This document shows positions 1-12,995 of a stretch of 64,000 bases of DNA, piece after piece. The stretch covers positions 372,001 to 436,000 of the forward strand of contig JAODTK010005745.1 in the NCBI GenBank assembly GCA_026419785.1, read 5' to 3'. Origin of the DNA: Sclerodactyla briareus. Its lineage: Eukaryota; Echinodermata; Holothuroidea; Dendrochirotida; Sclerodactylidae. Numbering within the stretch: position 1 is the stretch's first letter; each line of letters starts with the position of its first letter. Below the pieces are notes generated by a model. It was not told where the DNA came from. It saw nothing but the letters and a program-made list of their open reading frames with translations, and searched no databases. A program made the translations under genes and the position numbers.

Positions 1-577
1 AGGGGATTCTCACAAACTTGAACTTACAAAAAACGAGACTGCATGGGCTTTAAAATTATACAACGAAAAGAGGCCAGTCGGTTTTGTTGTTTGTTGGTTG
101 TAACAGGAAATAATGAGCAACTGGAGATAATGCGCACTCGTCGATACCTGTCGATACGGTATATCGTTACTAAAATATGTCAATGCAATAGATTCTTACA
201 ATACATGGAACGATTTGTATGGGCATCGTGGGCAAATGGGCGTCGTCAATTATTTGCAGGGGGTTATGAAGGACAGGGTTCTTTGAAGCTTCCCATGAAA
301 ATAGGAACGATACATTATGTTCAGGTAGATTATGGGATGCCATCAAGCCAACATTGCTCGCAATGGCCAGTTTACCAAGATTCTTTGACTACTCATTGTG
401 TAATATTGCCAGGGGGCGGGTCGTAATCCATTAAGTGATTTATTGGGTGGAGGGGTGGAAGTACTGACACTATAAATGACGGTATCAGGTAAGCGCCTCG
501 ATTTCATGTTAGAAACGAAGTCTGAATATGTCACTGAAACAGGGTCTGGAGTTCAGGCAGGCGTAGGGGACTCTTGC
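1..577. other. No feature recognised
   Basis: Open frames at 43-426 (+, ATG) and 343-534 (-) show no recognisable family or repeat copy. Confidence 0.5.
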
Positions 578-728
578 TTTTTTTTTTTTTTTTTCGGCGG
601 GCGAACGTTTTAGCCCGAATCTCAAAAGTCATTGGACTATTGAGAAAAAAAGCCTACTTACTACTAAATAGAGTTTTTTTTTTTTTTTTCGAGCACCTGA
701 TAAAACAATTGTACCCAGTCAGCGAAGT

Positions 729-756
<28 letters not shown>
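578..756 (+). repeat. Cluster of three T-tracts followed by a G-tract
   Basis: T17 at 578-594, T16 at 674-689 and T19 at 728-746, the last running straight into G10 at 747-756. They lie within 180 bases. The open frame through them encodes only phenylalanine and glycine runs and is not a gene. Confidence 0.9.
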
Positions 757-759
<3 letters not shown>

Positions 760-2199
760 GGAGGAGAGGGGGATGACAGAATTTAAACATTTTGGGGGGC
801 AAAGTCTGGCGCCATGTTCTGTGCCTATTTTTCGCTATTCGCTCGATTAAACAATATTTTGTGATATTTCATTTCATCAACTAAGACTAATGCAGCGAGC
901 GATTTGTGCTGGGGATAAAAGCGAATTACTAAATAGGCGAATTATCTAAGCGGAGCATCACAGGGTGGCGCGGACTATAGCCTAAAAGAAAACTTTTCTT
1001 CGTCAGACCCCACCCCACCTCCCCCTGCCCACAGATTTCCCCCCGTGGTTCGGGAGGTAGTAGCATTCCTAAATTGAGATATATGGTCGGGAACTGTTCA
1101 GTAAGGAGAAGTTCTCTGAGGAACCTGATCCCTTTGGTACATGGAGGTAACCAAGGGAGCGATCGTGTGGGGCACAATATTTTGGTTGTGGGACGCAATG
1201 CATTTTGTGTTTCCCCCCCCCCCCTCCCCAATATTCCAGCTCGACTACTATTCGCGACATGTATCCGACATATCCATCAGCAACCGGTTAAAACAAATGT
1301 ATAATGACCGAAATTATCAAGTTGAGTGAATTCTGCTGGCTTAATATCCGCGGGTTATCTTATTTACGGTAGTGTTCAGAATATGAGTGCCTTGTGCCGA
1401 CATATGATGTCATTACAAAAAACTGCCTGAAATTACTCCGGGCTGTTGCTTAATTACAATGAAAGAAGGGTTCTCTCAATCCTATCGTTTGATAGATTGG
1501 CGGGATCTGTGATTTTTTTAAATGTCATTTATTGGTGCGGACTACTGTTGAAAGTTGAAACGGTCACATACATGACTATGAGGGCACCACAGTGGGGCCA
1601 TCGGAAAGGCTGGTTACAAAAATTGCGTGTTGTCAGAAAGAAATGAATCACAATTCAAGTGGAGAAAAGGCTGAATCCAATATTGCATGAATTTTCGATG
1701 AAAATCATGCCCCAATGTGACAAAAAAAGGGAAAAATTCGCCTCGAAAACACTAAAAAGTGAACACATTTTTTGTTTCGCGCGTACTAGTGGATTTTGTC
1801 CCGTTGCTTTACGTAATCTTCGCACACTTTCGGAATTGACCGCCTATGGCCCCCTAACATATACTTATTTGTGAGGTGGAATATACAACAAACATTCTCA
1901 TTGACATTTAAAACACAATCAACCTCTTCTTGTCTTGTAAGCAATTTAGCCTCCGAGTTCCGTTTCCTCCTCCCTCGACCACGCGCGTATGATGCCTAGG
2001 CTATCAGAATGCTTGGTCCAAACGCATGCTTTTCAAGATAACTGCTAATCGGAAGAGTCCCTGCTCTTTTGGGCCCACATTTTGAGGCGAGATCCGTTTT
2101 TCTATATATGGAGCACAGATGGTTGGATATTGGCCAAACAAACAAGTCGGGGCAGCGATTAAGACCGAGGTCTGGACAAAATGTAAAAATGTTCCACCG
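757..2199. other. Unannotated stretch with a C-tract
   Basis: C12 at 1213-1224 and C-rich blocks near 1010-1040. Short frames on both strands are unrecognised. Confidence 0.4.
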
Positions 2200-2430
2200 A
2201 TTACAGAATTGTGATCACAAAATGCCCAGATTTGACGCTTGGTACATGCACCCTGAAAAACGCCCGGGAGAGGTCCATTTCGGCATCTGGGGGGCTCACG
2301 CAAAAATTCCCCATGCGCTCGCGCCAACACCATGATGGCGCTCCGCTTAGATAGTGTTCTCGAGCCCCCCGAAAAATGTTTGTGCCCCCCCTCTCCTCTG
2401 TATGAAAAGTCTGGGACGCCACTGTATCGA
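2200..2430 (+). repeat. Family C repeat copy
   Basis: Carries gatggcgctccgcttagat (2334-2352), then a C-rich segment and gggacgccactg. These are the recurring landmarks of family C: '(cc)aacctatggtggcgctccgcttagat', then 'ccccccactttt', then 'gacgcc(a/c)ctg'. Long minus ORFs here are repeat translations. Confidence 0.55.
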
Positions 2431-3134
2431 AATTCAAATAGAGTATTAAAAGCCAAATCAATGTTGGGGGGCGAAACCACACATACAAGACAATTAGATA
2501 GCCATCGAATATTCGCCCAGGAAACGCCACAACTCGTTGCAAAGACATGATTCACAATTCAGGTGGTGAGGAAAAGTTTATATAGCCAAAGATTGCATGG
2601 TTTACGATGGGATGTTCAAAAGTGAGAAAAAAATCGTGAGCGCTCGCGAGCCGTGGCGGGTGATGCTTGTGTTTTATACTCATTTGGCCGACCTGTAGTG
2701 GTCCCTGATTGGAAGTGTTCCTCTCATGCGCATGTGGTCGCAAACGGATAAAAATGGGGACCGTAATCTCTGAGTAAAAAATAGGCATATACGTCCCCCC
2801 TGAAGGTCAAAAAAGGGGTTTACAGTGAAATGTCGTTGGTTAAATTGCATTATGCAAACAAATTTCGCGCTTCGCGCAAACGTTACTAGTGTTGCCATTG
2901 CCCACTTCCATTGCTCCTTTCGTGACGGTAACCTCACCTGCATCATGGTTATCTCAGGAATTCACAGCTCCCAAGCAAATATTGAAATTAGCCATAAGAC
3001 AATCAGTTTGGAGAACCATTCCTGAAATAACAGTTTTTTTTTAAAATAATTTAGGAATGCTGCTTACTGTCTCAATATGGAACGGGGAAGAATGCGTTTA
3101 CGCCATCTCAGAGGGTCTGTCAAACGTAATTTTT

Positions 3135-3250
3135 CCCTTGTACGCTACGCGCCCACCCGTGGTGGCGCTCCGCTTGTTAGCTAGGTTCAATCTGGTCCGT
3201 CCCCCCCCCAATCGCCAAACACAAACGCCCCCCGTGGGGGGGGGGGTAAC
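3135..3250 (+). repeat. Family C repeat copy with C/G hairpin
   Basis: gtggtggcgctccgctt at 3159-3175, C9 at 3201-3209, then C6 (3228-3233) separated by GT from G11 (3236-3246), able to fold on itself. Confidence 0.55.
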
Positions 3251-3519
3251 GACGTGCAGAAGTCAGAAGTGTCCCAAATTAAACAACTTGGGTTGGTTGT
3301 TTTTACCCTTACTGGAGGCTAGGTACCTACGCTACGAAGCGCGACCAACTTGTATTTGAGTACTGATGATAAGCGGTTTAAGCTTGACTCAATTACCGGC
3401 ATTGCAGAAAACTGTATCAGGCAAAAATTATTTTATTTAAGGACACGCCAATGACGACTTGGGGATTACGACCCCCGTTTTTTATTCCTTGTCGAAAGTC
3501 AGAGGATAGGAATCTAGGC

Positions 3520-4300
3520 AGTCATGGACTGTGTGTGTGTGTGTGTTTGTGTAGTGACTTCCAACCTCGTTAACACTATAAATCGTCCCCCTGGATCTGG
3601 AGGAAGTTCATAACTTGATGATGGTTTGATTGAAAACGAGTATGATACCTATTGCTTGAGGTAAGGCCAACGGTCATGACGAGGGTAAACGAGAGATGAA
3701 AGTCTGAAAAAATCTTGGTTAACCGAAAAGTCCAGTATGCCTTATCTGATTAGGTTGAAATTCGGCAAACAGTTCTATTATGGGGAGTACAGGGACCCTA
3801 TTGTTTTTTCGGTGTGACCGGGGTCAGTTTGGGAAATTGCGAATAACTGATAATTTGGTAGTCTGTTCAAACGCCGTGACTGTGACTCAACTTTGCGCTT
3901 CTCACAAGTCGAATCTAATATGCGCGCCCTCAATCAGTACAATATGTTTTCGCCACGACTGTTGCTATTAACCACTGATATCTCGACAGCTAGAAGCATA
4001 ACTCTTGTTTGATTGCAACCAGTTATAGAAGTGCTGTTGCGCTTAACCGCCACGACTAATATTTGACATATTTTCGCTCGTTTTTTAACACAATAATTGA
4101 ACCCTACCTGGATGGATGAGCTCATACTTGGTATGTAGGTTCTCCTGTGAGTAACCTGATCCCGTTTTGGGGTCACTCAAAAGGTCATCTGAGATCAAGA
4201 AGTCAAAGTCCGAAAATCCTTGTTAACTTTAACAGTTTAGTCCAGAGTACCTGGATCCGATCCAATGTTGAAATTTGGTATGCCGCAACGACCTCCCCCT
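3520..4300 (+). repeat. Family F 'GGTCA-rich' dispersed repeat
   Basis: A (GT)n tract (3531-3546) is followed by cgttaacactataa, then units sharing aaagtc(c/t)gaaaa, cttggttaa/cttgttaa, agtccag.gta.cct, and gttgaaatt.gg. Unit-like segments stand at 3570-3790 and 4110-4300. The second holds aaaggtcatctgagatcaag. A related copy is at 14160-14560. Confidence 0.45.
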
Positions 4301-4819
4301 GGTTGGAGAAGTTTCAAAACTTCGTGAGTTCCCATAATGAGTTACTACATGATCATATCGTAAGCATTGAAATTGACAATGCTCAGCTTGATAAAGTCAT
4401 GGATCAGTCAAGAATCACGAAGCCGTTTGCTTCTTCTGGTTTACTGTTATGCGTGTCCTAGTTCAAGGGACACTTCCAGTTGGTAAGGCCGACATTGTTA
4501 CCTGAAATGTCGAAGGTTGGCCAGAATTCCTTTTGAATTCATGTGCACATAGTGGAGGCCAAAACACCACAGCGCAGAACGCACGCGAACATGTACGTCC
4601 TTTCCGGGCCCCTTGATGTTTTGGGCCCACCTTCGAGAGGGGCCCTGTGGCCCCTTTGGCCCCCTTAGATCCGCCAGTATAATCGTATGGCTAAGGAATA
4701 TAATTGGCAATGGACTGTATGGATGAGGCACGAGGTGGACATTGCAAAACTGCAGGTTATGATTTCTTGTAAAAAATCATTATGATTCTTGAATATTAAC
4801 CCATACGATATAGGGTTAG

Positions 4820-5010
4820 GCATATGTCTGTTCCATTTTTCATCCAAACATTTCGTCCTCATTTAAAAATTGGCATAGCCTTCTTACGTCCATATTCCAA
4901 GGCTGTTACATGCGGTCAACCACGCTTCCAGCCCTTTCTTATACGCTTCGCCAACCTATGGTGGCATCCGCTTTCCGCCTCAGATGGTATGGATCGCACC
5001 CCTGATGATG
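4820..5010 (+). repeat. Family C repeat copy
   Basis: cgccaacctatggtggcatccgc near 4949-4971, with cgcacccctgatg downstream. The + frame 4824-5099 is a translation of this repeat. Confidence 0.45.
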
Positions 5011-5099
5011 TTGATCGAAGGAGCGGCAAAATTGATACATCGGAAACCCCCAACAGACAACTGTCAATTGATCGAATTAATTTTGTAAACATATATTAG

Positions 5100-8000
5100 A
5101 AGTGAGAAGACATTGAGTTGGTGTTAGACGGACATGAGACAGAGAGCATAGGGTTTGTATCAAGGGAAGTATCTTTACTGGTGATGGCATGAAGGATGAG
5201 GGCAACGTGGGGGATAGTGGCGAACATTGCCAAACTTGTTTTGTATTAATCTCGCGTATCATCATTATGATTCGTGTATCACCATTTTCCACCTGACAAT
5301 GGGCTAGAACTGGTAGATTATCGGAAATCATCTATTTGAATCCGGATGTTTCTGGCAGATATGGTGTCCATCTCCAATGCTGGTCACATGCGGCTATGAC
5401 TAACGTGAACAGTGTCAGACCATCTTAGGTAGATTTGTAAAGCAAAACAACTTCTTGGTGGCACCCGCGCTAAACCTGTAGTTGGCGCTCCGATTATATA
5501 TGTCCGGGTTCATAACCCTTCCCTCCCACACACTTCCAAACCCATTGCGCTGGGCTGCCCCCCAACTTATGACCCTACCTAAGCTACGGCCGTGCATGCA
5601 TTAGCGTCTGTCAATTATGTTCGAGCTCCTGTGTGGAAACCTGGACTAACCAGGCAATAATACGATCGTACGGCCTAGGGAAATCTCCTGCAGAAACGGG
5701 GCATTTCGCATGATTTTTGGTGAGATTGTGATGGCTATATGAGGAACAATAATCGGTGAACACTGATGATCAGCCAAATATGACCTAGTGCATTGAGTTT
5801 TTGACATCTTATCAGTCATCCGGGTGAATTCCGAGTGGAATAATGCCATTAAACTGGGCCAGGGACGCGACTCAACCTGAATAAGGAAGGGGGGGGGGAG
5901 TGGTGAAGACATTTTTGGTGATTCATTTTGTAAGAAAGTGACTGAAACGAATCTGTCACTGCATACTGTGGTTTGAATTCATGGTTCTGCTAGGTGAAAC
6001 GGAACCTTTCCCATAGCGGGTGACAGGACTATATTGCCCGAATCTGAGAAAAATCACCCCACGTAAAAGCTCTACTGCACCGTATATTTGGCATGCATTA
6101 TAACACTCCTCCCACATATTCCTGGTCGATCTTGGTGTGCTGCTGCCTCACTCTTTTACCTTATTAGATCGGCTTTTTTGTAGCCTCAATGTTGAATCTC
6201 TTTTCACAGATATTGTATTATTTGTATTATATTGGTAATACTTTAATGTTTTATACAATAATTCAGTTCGACGACAAAGAAAACAATTTACAGAAAATTC
6301 ACAGACTGATCGGCAGGAGCAGTGCGACTTTCACTCCGTGTGCAAGTTTGTTTTTACCCGCTGTTTAATGTAGTAGTCCTATTAATCTTGTTGTTATGGT
6401 GTATTGTTAATAAAGTTTTCAGCTTTCACATGGCTGGCTCTCAAAGCAGGCTATTCGAATTATGTGAAATAATTATGGTGACGAAGGCCATGTAGCTTGT
6501 GTGTAATTAATAAATATTTTACTATTATGCTTCTAAGCCATTTGTAACAAGCTGTCGAAACTCTTACTATTCTTCGCTTGACAAAAGTTATAATGTTCGT
6601 TTACAAAGAGCTGTGGCGCATGATCTCCTGTTGCTCAGTATTTCCTGGTACACCGCAAACTGAATTGTGAAATAATTTGGCCATTACTTTCCGCAGTAAA
6701 TCTGCTACTGTTTTTCGCGTTTCGCTTTCACACAAAGTATTCAATGCTCACACATCACTGGTAATCAGTGTTTTTACCGGATGAAATTTCCCCTCGTAGT
6801 CCACTATCGTATAAACAGTAACCTTGAGGGAATAATTACGATAACTTTATTATTAATGGTTGATAAATCTCCAGGAGGCCAGTCGAATGCGACCTGGTGT
6901 CAGGCAGGTGGGAACAGCAAGGTGTGTACATTAAAAGTATCTAACACATACCATGTGTTCTATACGTTAACAAGCTAGAGCGTCACCAAAATTTGGTTTT
7001 TAGTCACCTCTACCGACAGGCGAAAAGTCTACTGCAAGTTCCATTCACTGCCCTGAAATCGGATCACCCCAGCGTGTGTCCAAATGTCATGCATTTAGGC
7101 AAAAATCCCGACATTGTACACGCATTCTGTTCAATGATATCTAATCGAGACTATGCTAATTCAGCTTAGCGAATGGTCGATGTCTCTAGTTAGGAGTGTT
7201 TTGGGACGGCCATTTTTACTGGGGTTACGACAGTCAACATGATCGCATTTACATCTTGTAATGCACTCACTTAGCAGTTCACGATGCTTAGTATGTGTAT
7301 GTTAGGTTGATGGATTGGTCATGGATTGCACAGGTGATTGGTACTACTACTTCTTCTTTCACGGGGAGTTAACAAAGCGCGATATACAGCAAACTATGAC
7401 TCTCGACTCGCCAAGAAATAAGTGGGACCTTAACGATGGTTCATTATCATTCGGGCGCGGATTCGCAATGAGTTAATTACCGAAAATGCTGGTTTTGTAT
7501 AAAACAGCGAATGGTGACAAGAAATACCGTGTGCCTAGTGTTAAACCAATTTTCACAATAAATAGGGATTACGGCCCTTTACCTGGGAAACTGTGAGCCG
7601 CTCTCTATAAAATGTAGAATAGGTCAGAATCATTATCAATGGTTGATTTGCTTTGAGAATCATGCTAAGGAGAAAAAGTTTGTGGATTCACGTCTATCGC
7701 GGCGCACTTGTTAGATTGGATCGAATCCTGAATTGTCGATGTGTTCGTGGAGTGCTCACATGTGTGATTCTGAAAATTACCCACTTCTTCAAATTCCCCG
7801 GGCCTGCGCGCAGTCATAAGATATCCCCATCCACATGGAATAATTCATTCGATTTTAGGTACCCTCAAATGTATTCTAGTCCAGACTTTACCCTCATTGA
7901 TACCAAAGCGCGCGAAGTTTTGCATACTCTTGGTGTTTTGTCTCCATTTGCCCTGGTCTAGCAACGAGTTAACTACTGATCTATACTTGTTGTTAAACGT

Positions 8001-8399
8001 AGGCTGGGCTTGTCAGGCTACTGCTAGACCTTACCTACAGTGTGTAAACTTACCACAAGACAATGTTAACTCAAAAGCCCGAACCTGTTTAGCACCGCGT
8101 AGCAAGCAGATTAAATCTAGGCTTTTACGGCTCGAGTGCATTTCGTCGCTCGCCGGGAAAACGGCACAATAAGCGGACTAGTGAGTTTCATTGATATGAC
8201 CCACGAGGGGACTTGACCAATTCTACTTGACAAAGAATCCACGGTCTCGTCTATAGCTAACGCCATCGCATCCGATCAACAAAAAAAACCCCTGGGGGGA
8301 AAAAAAAAAAAAAATACAGACTTTGACCGTTGCCACCGATCATTGGCCAAATCGATGTTACTGATCCGGGTAGTAAATCGCATATCGGTATGTAACCGA
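5100..8399. other. Gene-free stretch
   Basis: Only small items: a weak family C trace near 5480 (gtagttggcgctccg), G10 at 5889-5898, an aataaa near 6411, and A-tracts split by cccctgggggg at 8281-8314. ORFs at 5646-5912 (-), 7653-7961 (+) and 7897-8172 (+) are unrecognised. Confidence 0.5.
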
Positions 8400-10215
8400 C
8401 TGATTGATGCCTCTCTGATTATATTGTTGAGCATAATGTTAACATTATGACGATCACAAAACCTGGTTATATGGAGACGATAAACATACAGTGACAATAG
8501 GAGTCTTCGCTCCTCCTCGTTATACCAAGCCTTGGTCGTCGAGACGGTGGTGTTGCTAATATTCATGAATATTCTATTAGGCTGACCCCCTCTGGAACTG
8601 TCCCCAAGCATTGTCTTTTTATTTGGCGTATTTGGTGTGATTGTCTCGAATATTGTTATGCCTTTTAGGAAAGATTGTAGTTGTATGCGGACACTCCCAA
8701 AGTTTACGTCAATCAGTAAATGACTCATTTCCAACGAAAGTGTAATGGTGGTGGGTGATTGCAATTGACATATGATGAATCAAAATTCTCAGATTTATGA
8801 CGGAAACTCCAATTATAAAACATATAAAAGCCCAGAACCATAAACAATTCACAGTGGACTACTTTTCTATCGCAATATGAGAACCCTAGACCATCGAACA
8901 ATCACAGAGGACATCATAACCTCGGGTTTGATGGATTATGTCTGCATGAATATCGGATGAGTGTCAAAGACACACACCCAAACGTTAGCTGATGTCTTGA
9001 ACAGGCTTGCTCCTCTGAAGAAACGCATGGCTTGTAAGCGTTTACCCTTCCGTGGCAACCGGGGAAAACCGGGGAAATGTCTGCAAAGAATATCTGCAAC
9101 GACTCGAACGTCGTGAGAAGGATACGATACCAGCAAGGAAGAGAGTTTTTCATTTCAAATCTCCAAAAGAGGTATATTGAACCTTCCTGAACATTTTTCT
9201 GCTGGCAAGTGCTCAAACCTTCAGAGAAAAAGAGAGGAACACTTCGCTGTTTTGAATGTACGAATATTTGTCTGAGCGTTTCAATGACTTCTTCACCATA
9301 TCTCTACCCTCCGTGGTGACATCAAACTCCGACTTCCCTGGCCATTCACTCCTGCCTGTCTCTAACAGAAACGGTGCAGGAAAGAAAAAAAAATCGTCCC
9401 AATGAAGTCCTGTGGGTTAGACCCTATCTCCTCTGGCTTTCCGCTGAACATTTTGATTCTCTGTAGTAAGAATAACTGATCTCTAAATGTCTCTTGACGT
9501 GTTTGTTTCCAGTCAGAATATAAACCTGCGCTAGATAAACCTCTCCTAAAGAGTCGCATCGCTTCAATATGAAGTACTCGCCAATTCTCGCCCTGTGTCG
9601 AATTTGCTTTTGTAGATAAGCCCTGGAGAAGTAAGTTGCAGTACAACATACAATTGTTTAGCCACCTAGCTAAGAAGATTTGTATTAATCTATACATCAC
9701 TTACAGAACCCACTAATGATGCGAGAAAGCCTGTAATTCGGAAGGCACAGAACGGATTTGCGCTGTCAAGGCTTCGATTTGGTTTTACCTTGTCGGCAGC
9801 CGTCTAAAACCAATTACGTAATATCATGTTGATCTCTCGAATGACATCTGTCTCTTCCCTAAGTGTTGAATCCATACCTGAGTAAAAGGGCACAAAAACG
9901 TCTCTGTTGGGACGATTGCAATTGATTGTTTTATGCGACCATCGGTGCTAAACGTTCGAGGAAGCATATGCGTGCAATCTCAACGTTGATGACACGCAGC
10001 TATATACATTCCTTGACCCCTGAAGCACAAGTTCGATATGGAAAGATTTCGTGTAGATGCGCCTTGTATGGAAGACTCAAAACTCGATATGCGGGAGCGA
10101 GTAATGTCTCCGGGGAGTATAGGCTGAAGCCATTTTTGTGCCACAGTCACACGGAGAGCTGTTTAATAAATAATCCTTCTCTCTGCGGTCATTGCGGATT
10201 GGATTTTCATGTGCC
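8400..10215 (+). mobile_element. L2-like non-LTR retrotransposon, endonuclease to RT, decayed
   Basis: Translating + across frame changes gives pieces in the order expected for an L2 element. They are: ITKPGY near 8450; a GRR-DGGV block near 8540; an endonuclease block ending VMVVGDCN near 8742-8765 (the family has GDFN); EDIITSGLMDY near 8908; DVLNRLAPLKKR near 8993, like the usual LDKHAPLK spacer; MKSCGLDPI at 9402, the conserved start of the RT domain; a block ending in ANSRPVSNL near 9570-9605; and DDTQLYI at 9988, the catalytic RT box. In life such a protein nicks target DNA and reverse-transcribes its own RNA. Stops and shifts between blocks show it is dead. The 162-residue antisense frame at 8276-8764 is a shadow. 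The C-terminus is missing, and the copy stops at a C-tract at 10217. The L2 assignment is by eye. The order of blocks makes a non-LTR origin secure and the clade likely. Confidence 0.75.
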
Positions 10216-10216
10216 A

Positions 10217-10245
10217 CCCCCCCCCCCCCCCCTTTTTTTCCCCCC
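10217..10245 (+). repeat. C16-T7-C6 tract
   Basis: Homopolymer run at the 3' limit of the L2-like element, with C at 10217-10232. Confidence 0.9.
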
Positions 10246-11939
10246 GAGCATTACTCGCTGCAAAAACGACCAGAAGACAATTTTGTTCAACACATGATTA
10301 CATAAAAACAGATGCAAACATGTATTGGCATCATCCCGAATGTACCCAATTGTAACTCAATTGTTATACCTCAACTGTATGGGTTCCTGATTTGCTGATT
10401 GCGAAGGTTCGGCGTTTCTGTAGGAAGAGGAGGCGTGTACACCTCAAAATCAATGCTAAAATCACTTCACCGGCTCACTGTTGAAACACGGATTAAGTTT
10501 TCAAGCTTCTTTTTGCTTACCCTGATGCTTCCAATGGATGAGGCGCCGTTTACATTAAACTGATTTTGAGACCATATACACATGTTCGCAACCCTAGTCA
10601 GTAGATCAACAAACCATCAGGAGCAGATCAAGCCCACAATTTTTGTGGGTGGTAGGTCTTTCTTGGTGCATACTTGCCCCGAGGTCTCTGTCTTGTATGT
10701 GGGCCGGTCCATATCATACGAGCTACAAATCGAATCCCGGTGAGCCTGAATGATAGGCTATGTTAAACGTGAGAATAGAATATCTTACGTGCAACCATTG
10801 AAGAAATGAATAGACTTTGGTAAATCTTCCATCGCATACCGTTGGTCTCGCAGTAATACGCCTACTAAGACACTCCGTCACCCAGTGTTAGTCATGGAAA
10901 GTTTCCTATCACATCTATCTTCGAAGTATGGGAGATTGAATGTTAACTGTATGGGAACTTAAGTCATAACACATTTCCCGTAACTTTCCTTACACCGCGT
11001 CTCATCTCCTAGAATGTGGCCTTGCTTTCAATCGCTACCCCAATTTATAAGAGCACAGTTGCCATTGGACCATAAGAGAACCACATAGCTACGCTTTTCC
11101 TCCCCGATTTCCAACAATGTGTCTCTTTAGCTCTAAACTGCTTTAATGTTTCCTTGCTCCAAAATTAGATCCGTGGAGCTGGAAAATATCACTGATTCCT
11201 GTCCAAAATTCGGGATTAAATGCATGGACTCTTAAATAGAAGTGTCTCCTCAGATGCCTGTAAAAGAACAAAGAATGCTAACCGTCCTTTACATGATTTG
11301 TAAACACAGGCGACAAGTTTTTACCTTGAATATAACGAGCAGGATTAACCATGTATTATACGCAGTCGTAAAAAATATAGCGACGTAATAATACGAGGAG
11401 GGTTAACCCATTAAGACGTTTCCAACAACTGTAATTGTCACGGAGGCATCATCCGGCTGCGTGGGGCTCCTTAACACTTTGGTTTGTGAGTCGATGCCCG
11501 CCCCCTTGTTTGCATACTGGTTAAAAAAAAATCCTGCACTTTTGTTTTTGCTGTATTCATGCCTTTCTTTAGTGAATATTCATTTGCCCAGAGCTTGGTT
11601 AATAGCCAGTGATACAGGGACCGTCACGAGGCAAAAAATATATCATCAATACTGAGAGAAGCAATTCGGAACACTATACAATTTTCACTCTCCTATACAC
11701 GAGATATGTTGATTTGTGTTTTCCCCTCTATGGGATGCTTCAATGTTTCTTGACTTTTAAATCAATAACACCCCAAACCTGTTGAAATGGTACTAATGAG
11801 GTTGTCCAAAATGCATTGCTCCTCTCGGATAATCAAATGGACTCACCATCTGAGTGCGATGAAGCTCACAGTTTTGAAGAAAACATACTGACACTATGGA
11901 ATCCTGAATTTCATTGCAATGTGTCCATGGAGGTGGAAT
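10246..11939. other. Stretch upstream of the Penelope-like remnant
   Basis: Would hold the Penelope RT core if the element were full length, but none was recognised. The segment accgtcctttacatgatttg (11279-11298) and the following ~30 bases recur near 16392. Confidence 0.4.
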
Positions 11940-12660
11940 ATTAGACTGGTTAATTGCCTTCTTAACCGTGCTCTTGTTGTTATAGCAAATGTTTTCTTAT
12001 TCCATGATGAAATCTCCAATGAAACAGGTATTTGCTCAAATTTTTATCATGATGGGATTTTCTTCTAACGAATGTGTCAACAGATTCCTTAATAAAAACA
12101 GCTCAGGCTAAGAGAGAAGAGAGAATCAGATTAGGATTAATGACATGGATGTATAATGAGTAGTCAATTCAATCGATCATGCCTCATACCCATGACCAAC
12201 CACTTTGAAGCTGTCAATAGAAAGTGCTGTGTTGTTTTTTAAACTTTCAAAGTGAGTGAATACTTTTCTCTTGAAGATAGGACTCTTGAAGATATGCCCC
12301 TGGGAGCTAAGACTGCCTATTCTTTTGAAGGTTCATGTGGTGAAAAACCACTCTGGTAAGACGGAAAGACACTTGGCTATCAGGGCCAGTAATCACATGT
12401 CAGGCAGTCTCAGTAAGTGGGCAGACTGCATTTTTCTTCAGTTTCATATCCCAGGCCATGGTAACACTGACTTAAAAATAAAAATCAAACGAGCTCTTTA
12501 TATCAGAAGATCAAACAAGTCTGGAATAACCAGCTTTGCAACATGCGAATCTCCAAAAAAGTTTGTTATTATTCATGTACAGTTTTGCTCTGATTTGCTC
12601 TTTTATTTTGTTCTACAACTGTTAAAAACTCTCCAAAAAATATAAACCGGTCTCTACCCT
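11940..12660 (+). mobile_element. Penelope-like element, end of RT region plus GIY-YIG-like endonuclease
   Basis: A + frame at 11947-12023 reads LVNCLLNRA...NVFLFHDEIS, and a shifted frame continues QVFAQIFIMMGFSSNECVNRFLNK to about 12110. This resembles the segment after the RT domain of Penelope-like elements (a hydrophobic block, cysteine/arginine, then a 'nGyp..fv...kfl' block). Further on, 12256-12353 reads FSLEDRTLEDMPLGAKTAYSF with a CGEK turn. GKTERHLAIRASNHM follows, then GHGNTDLKIKIKRALYIRR near 12450-12510. These match the layout of the GIY-YIG nuclease at the C-terminus of Penelope-like proteins: strand, GKT.RHL helix, H, and a final 'kI.EALyI' helix. The GIY-YIG tyrosine strand itself is poorly preserved. 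Frames shift at least twice. The catalytic RT core upstream of 11940 was not found. Such elements integrate using the nuclease. This copy cannot be active. Confidence 0.6.
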
Positions 12661-12995
12661 CTCCTTCCCTTCATGACCACCAACCGTGCCCTATCAGCTT
12701 CACATGAGAATAGTGAAGTATCATGTGTGTATTACAGTCCACTAGTACCTAATGGCTAACAGATTGACACTCAAGTCGCCACATAGAGGTTGTCATACTT
12801 GCCTTTTCGAGAAGACACACCGAATGTTTCAGCTTTGGGGGACGTTTCCTCAGCGAGGAAGTCAACGACACGGTAATCAAATAACATCACTTACGTGCAT
12901 GCCGTTCACCAACCTACAGCCCTATCAGGCGCTGCAATCGTTGATGACGCAATGGTTGTGCAAGAAAATCTTGTTTATACTGCCACAAAAGTTGA
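12661..12995 (+). repeat. 3' tail of the Penelope-like element
   Basis: Non-coding sequence directly after the GIY-YIG-like block. It shares with 30985-31265 the ordered landmarks accaaccgtgcc / actaaccgtgcc, gaagtatcatgtgt / gaggtatcatatgt, ggctaacagattgacac / ggctaacaaatagacac, gtcatact, ttttcgag, ggaagtcaacgac / ggagtaacgtcaacga, and gccgttcaccaa / gctgttcaccaa. Because it follows the protein-like region at the expected place and recurs elsewhere, it is read as the element's 3' untranslated region. Confidence 0.5.

Noticed and set aside
2004-2555. 183-codon minus open frame
   Set aside because: It overlaps a family C repeat copy, and other copies do not conserve the frame.
8276-8764. 162-codon minus open frame
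   Set aside because: Antisense to the L2-like endonuclease readable on +. It ends in an A-tract that codes for phenylalanines.
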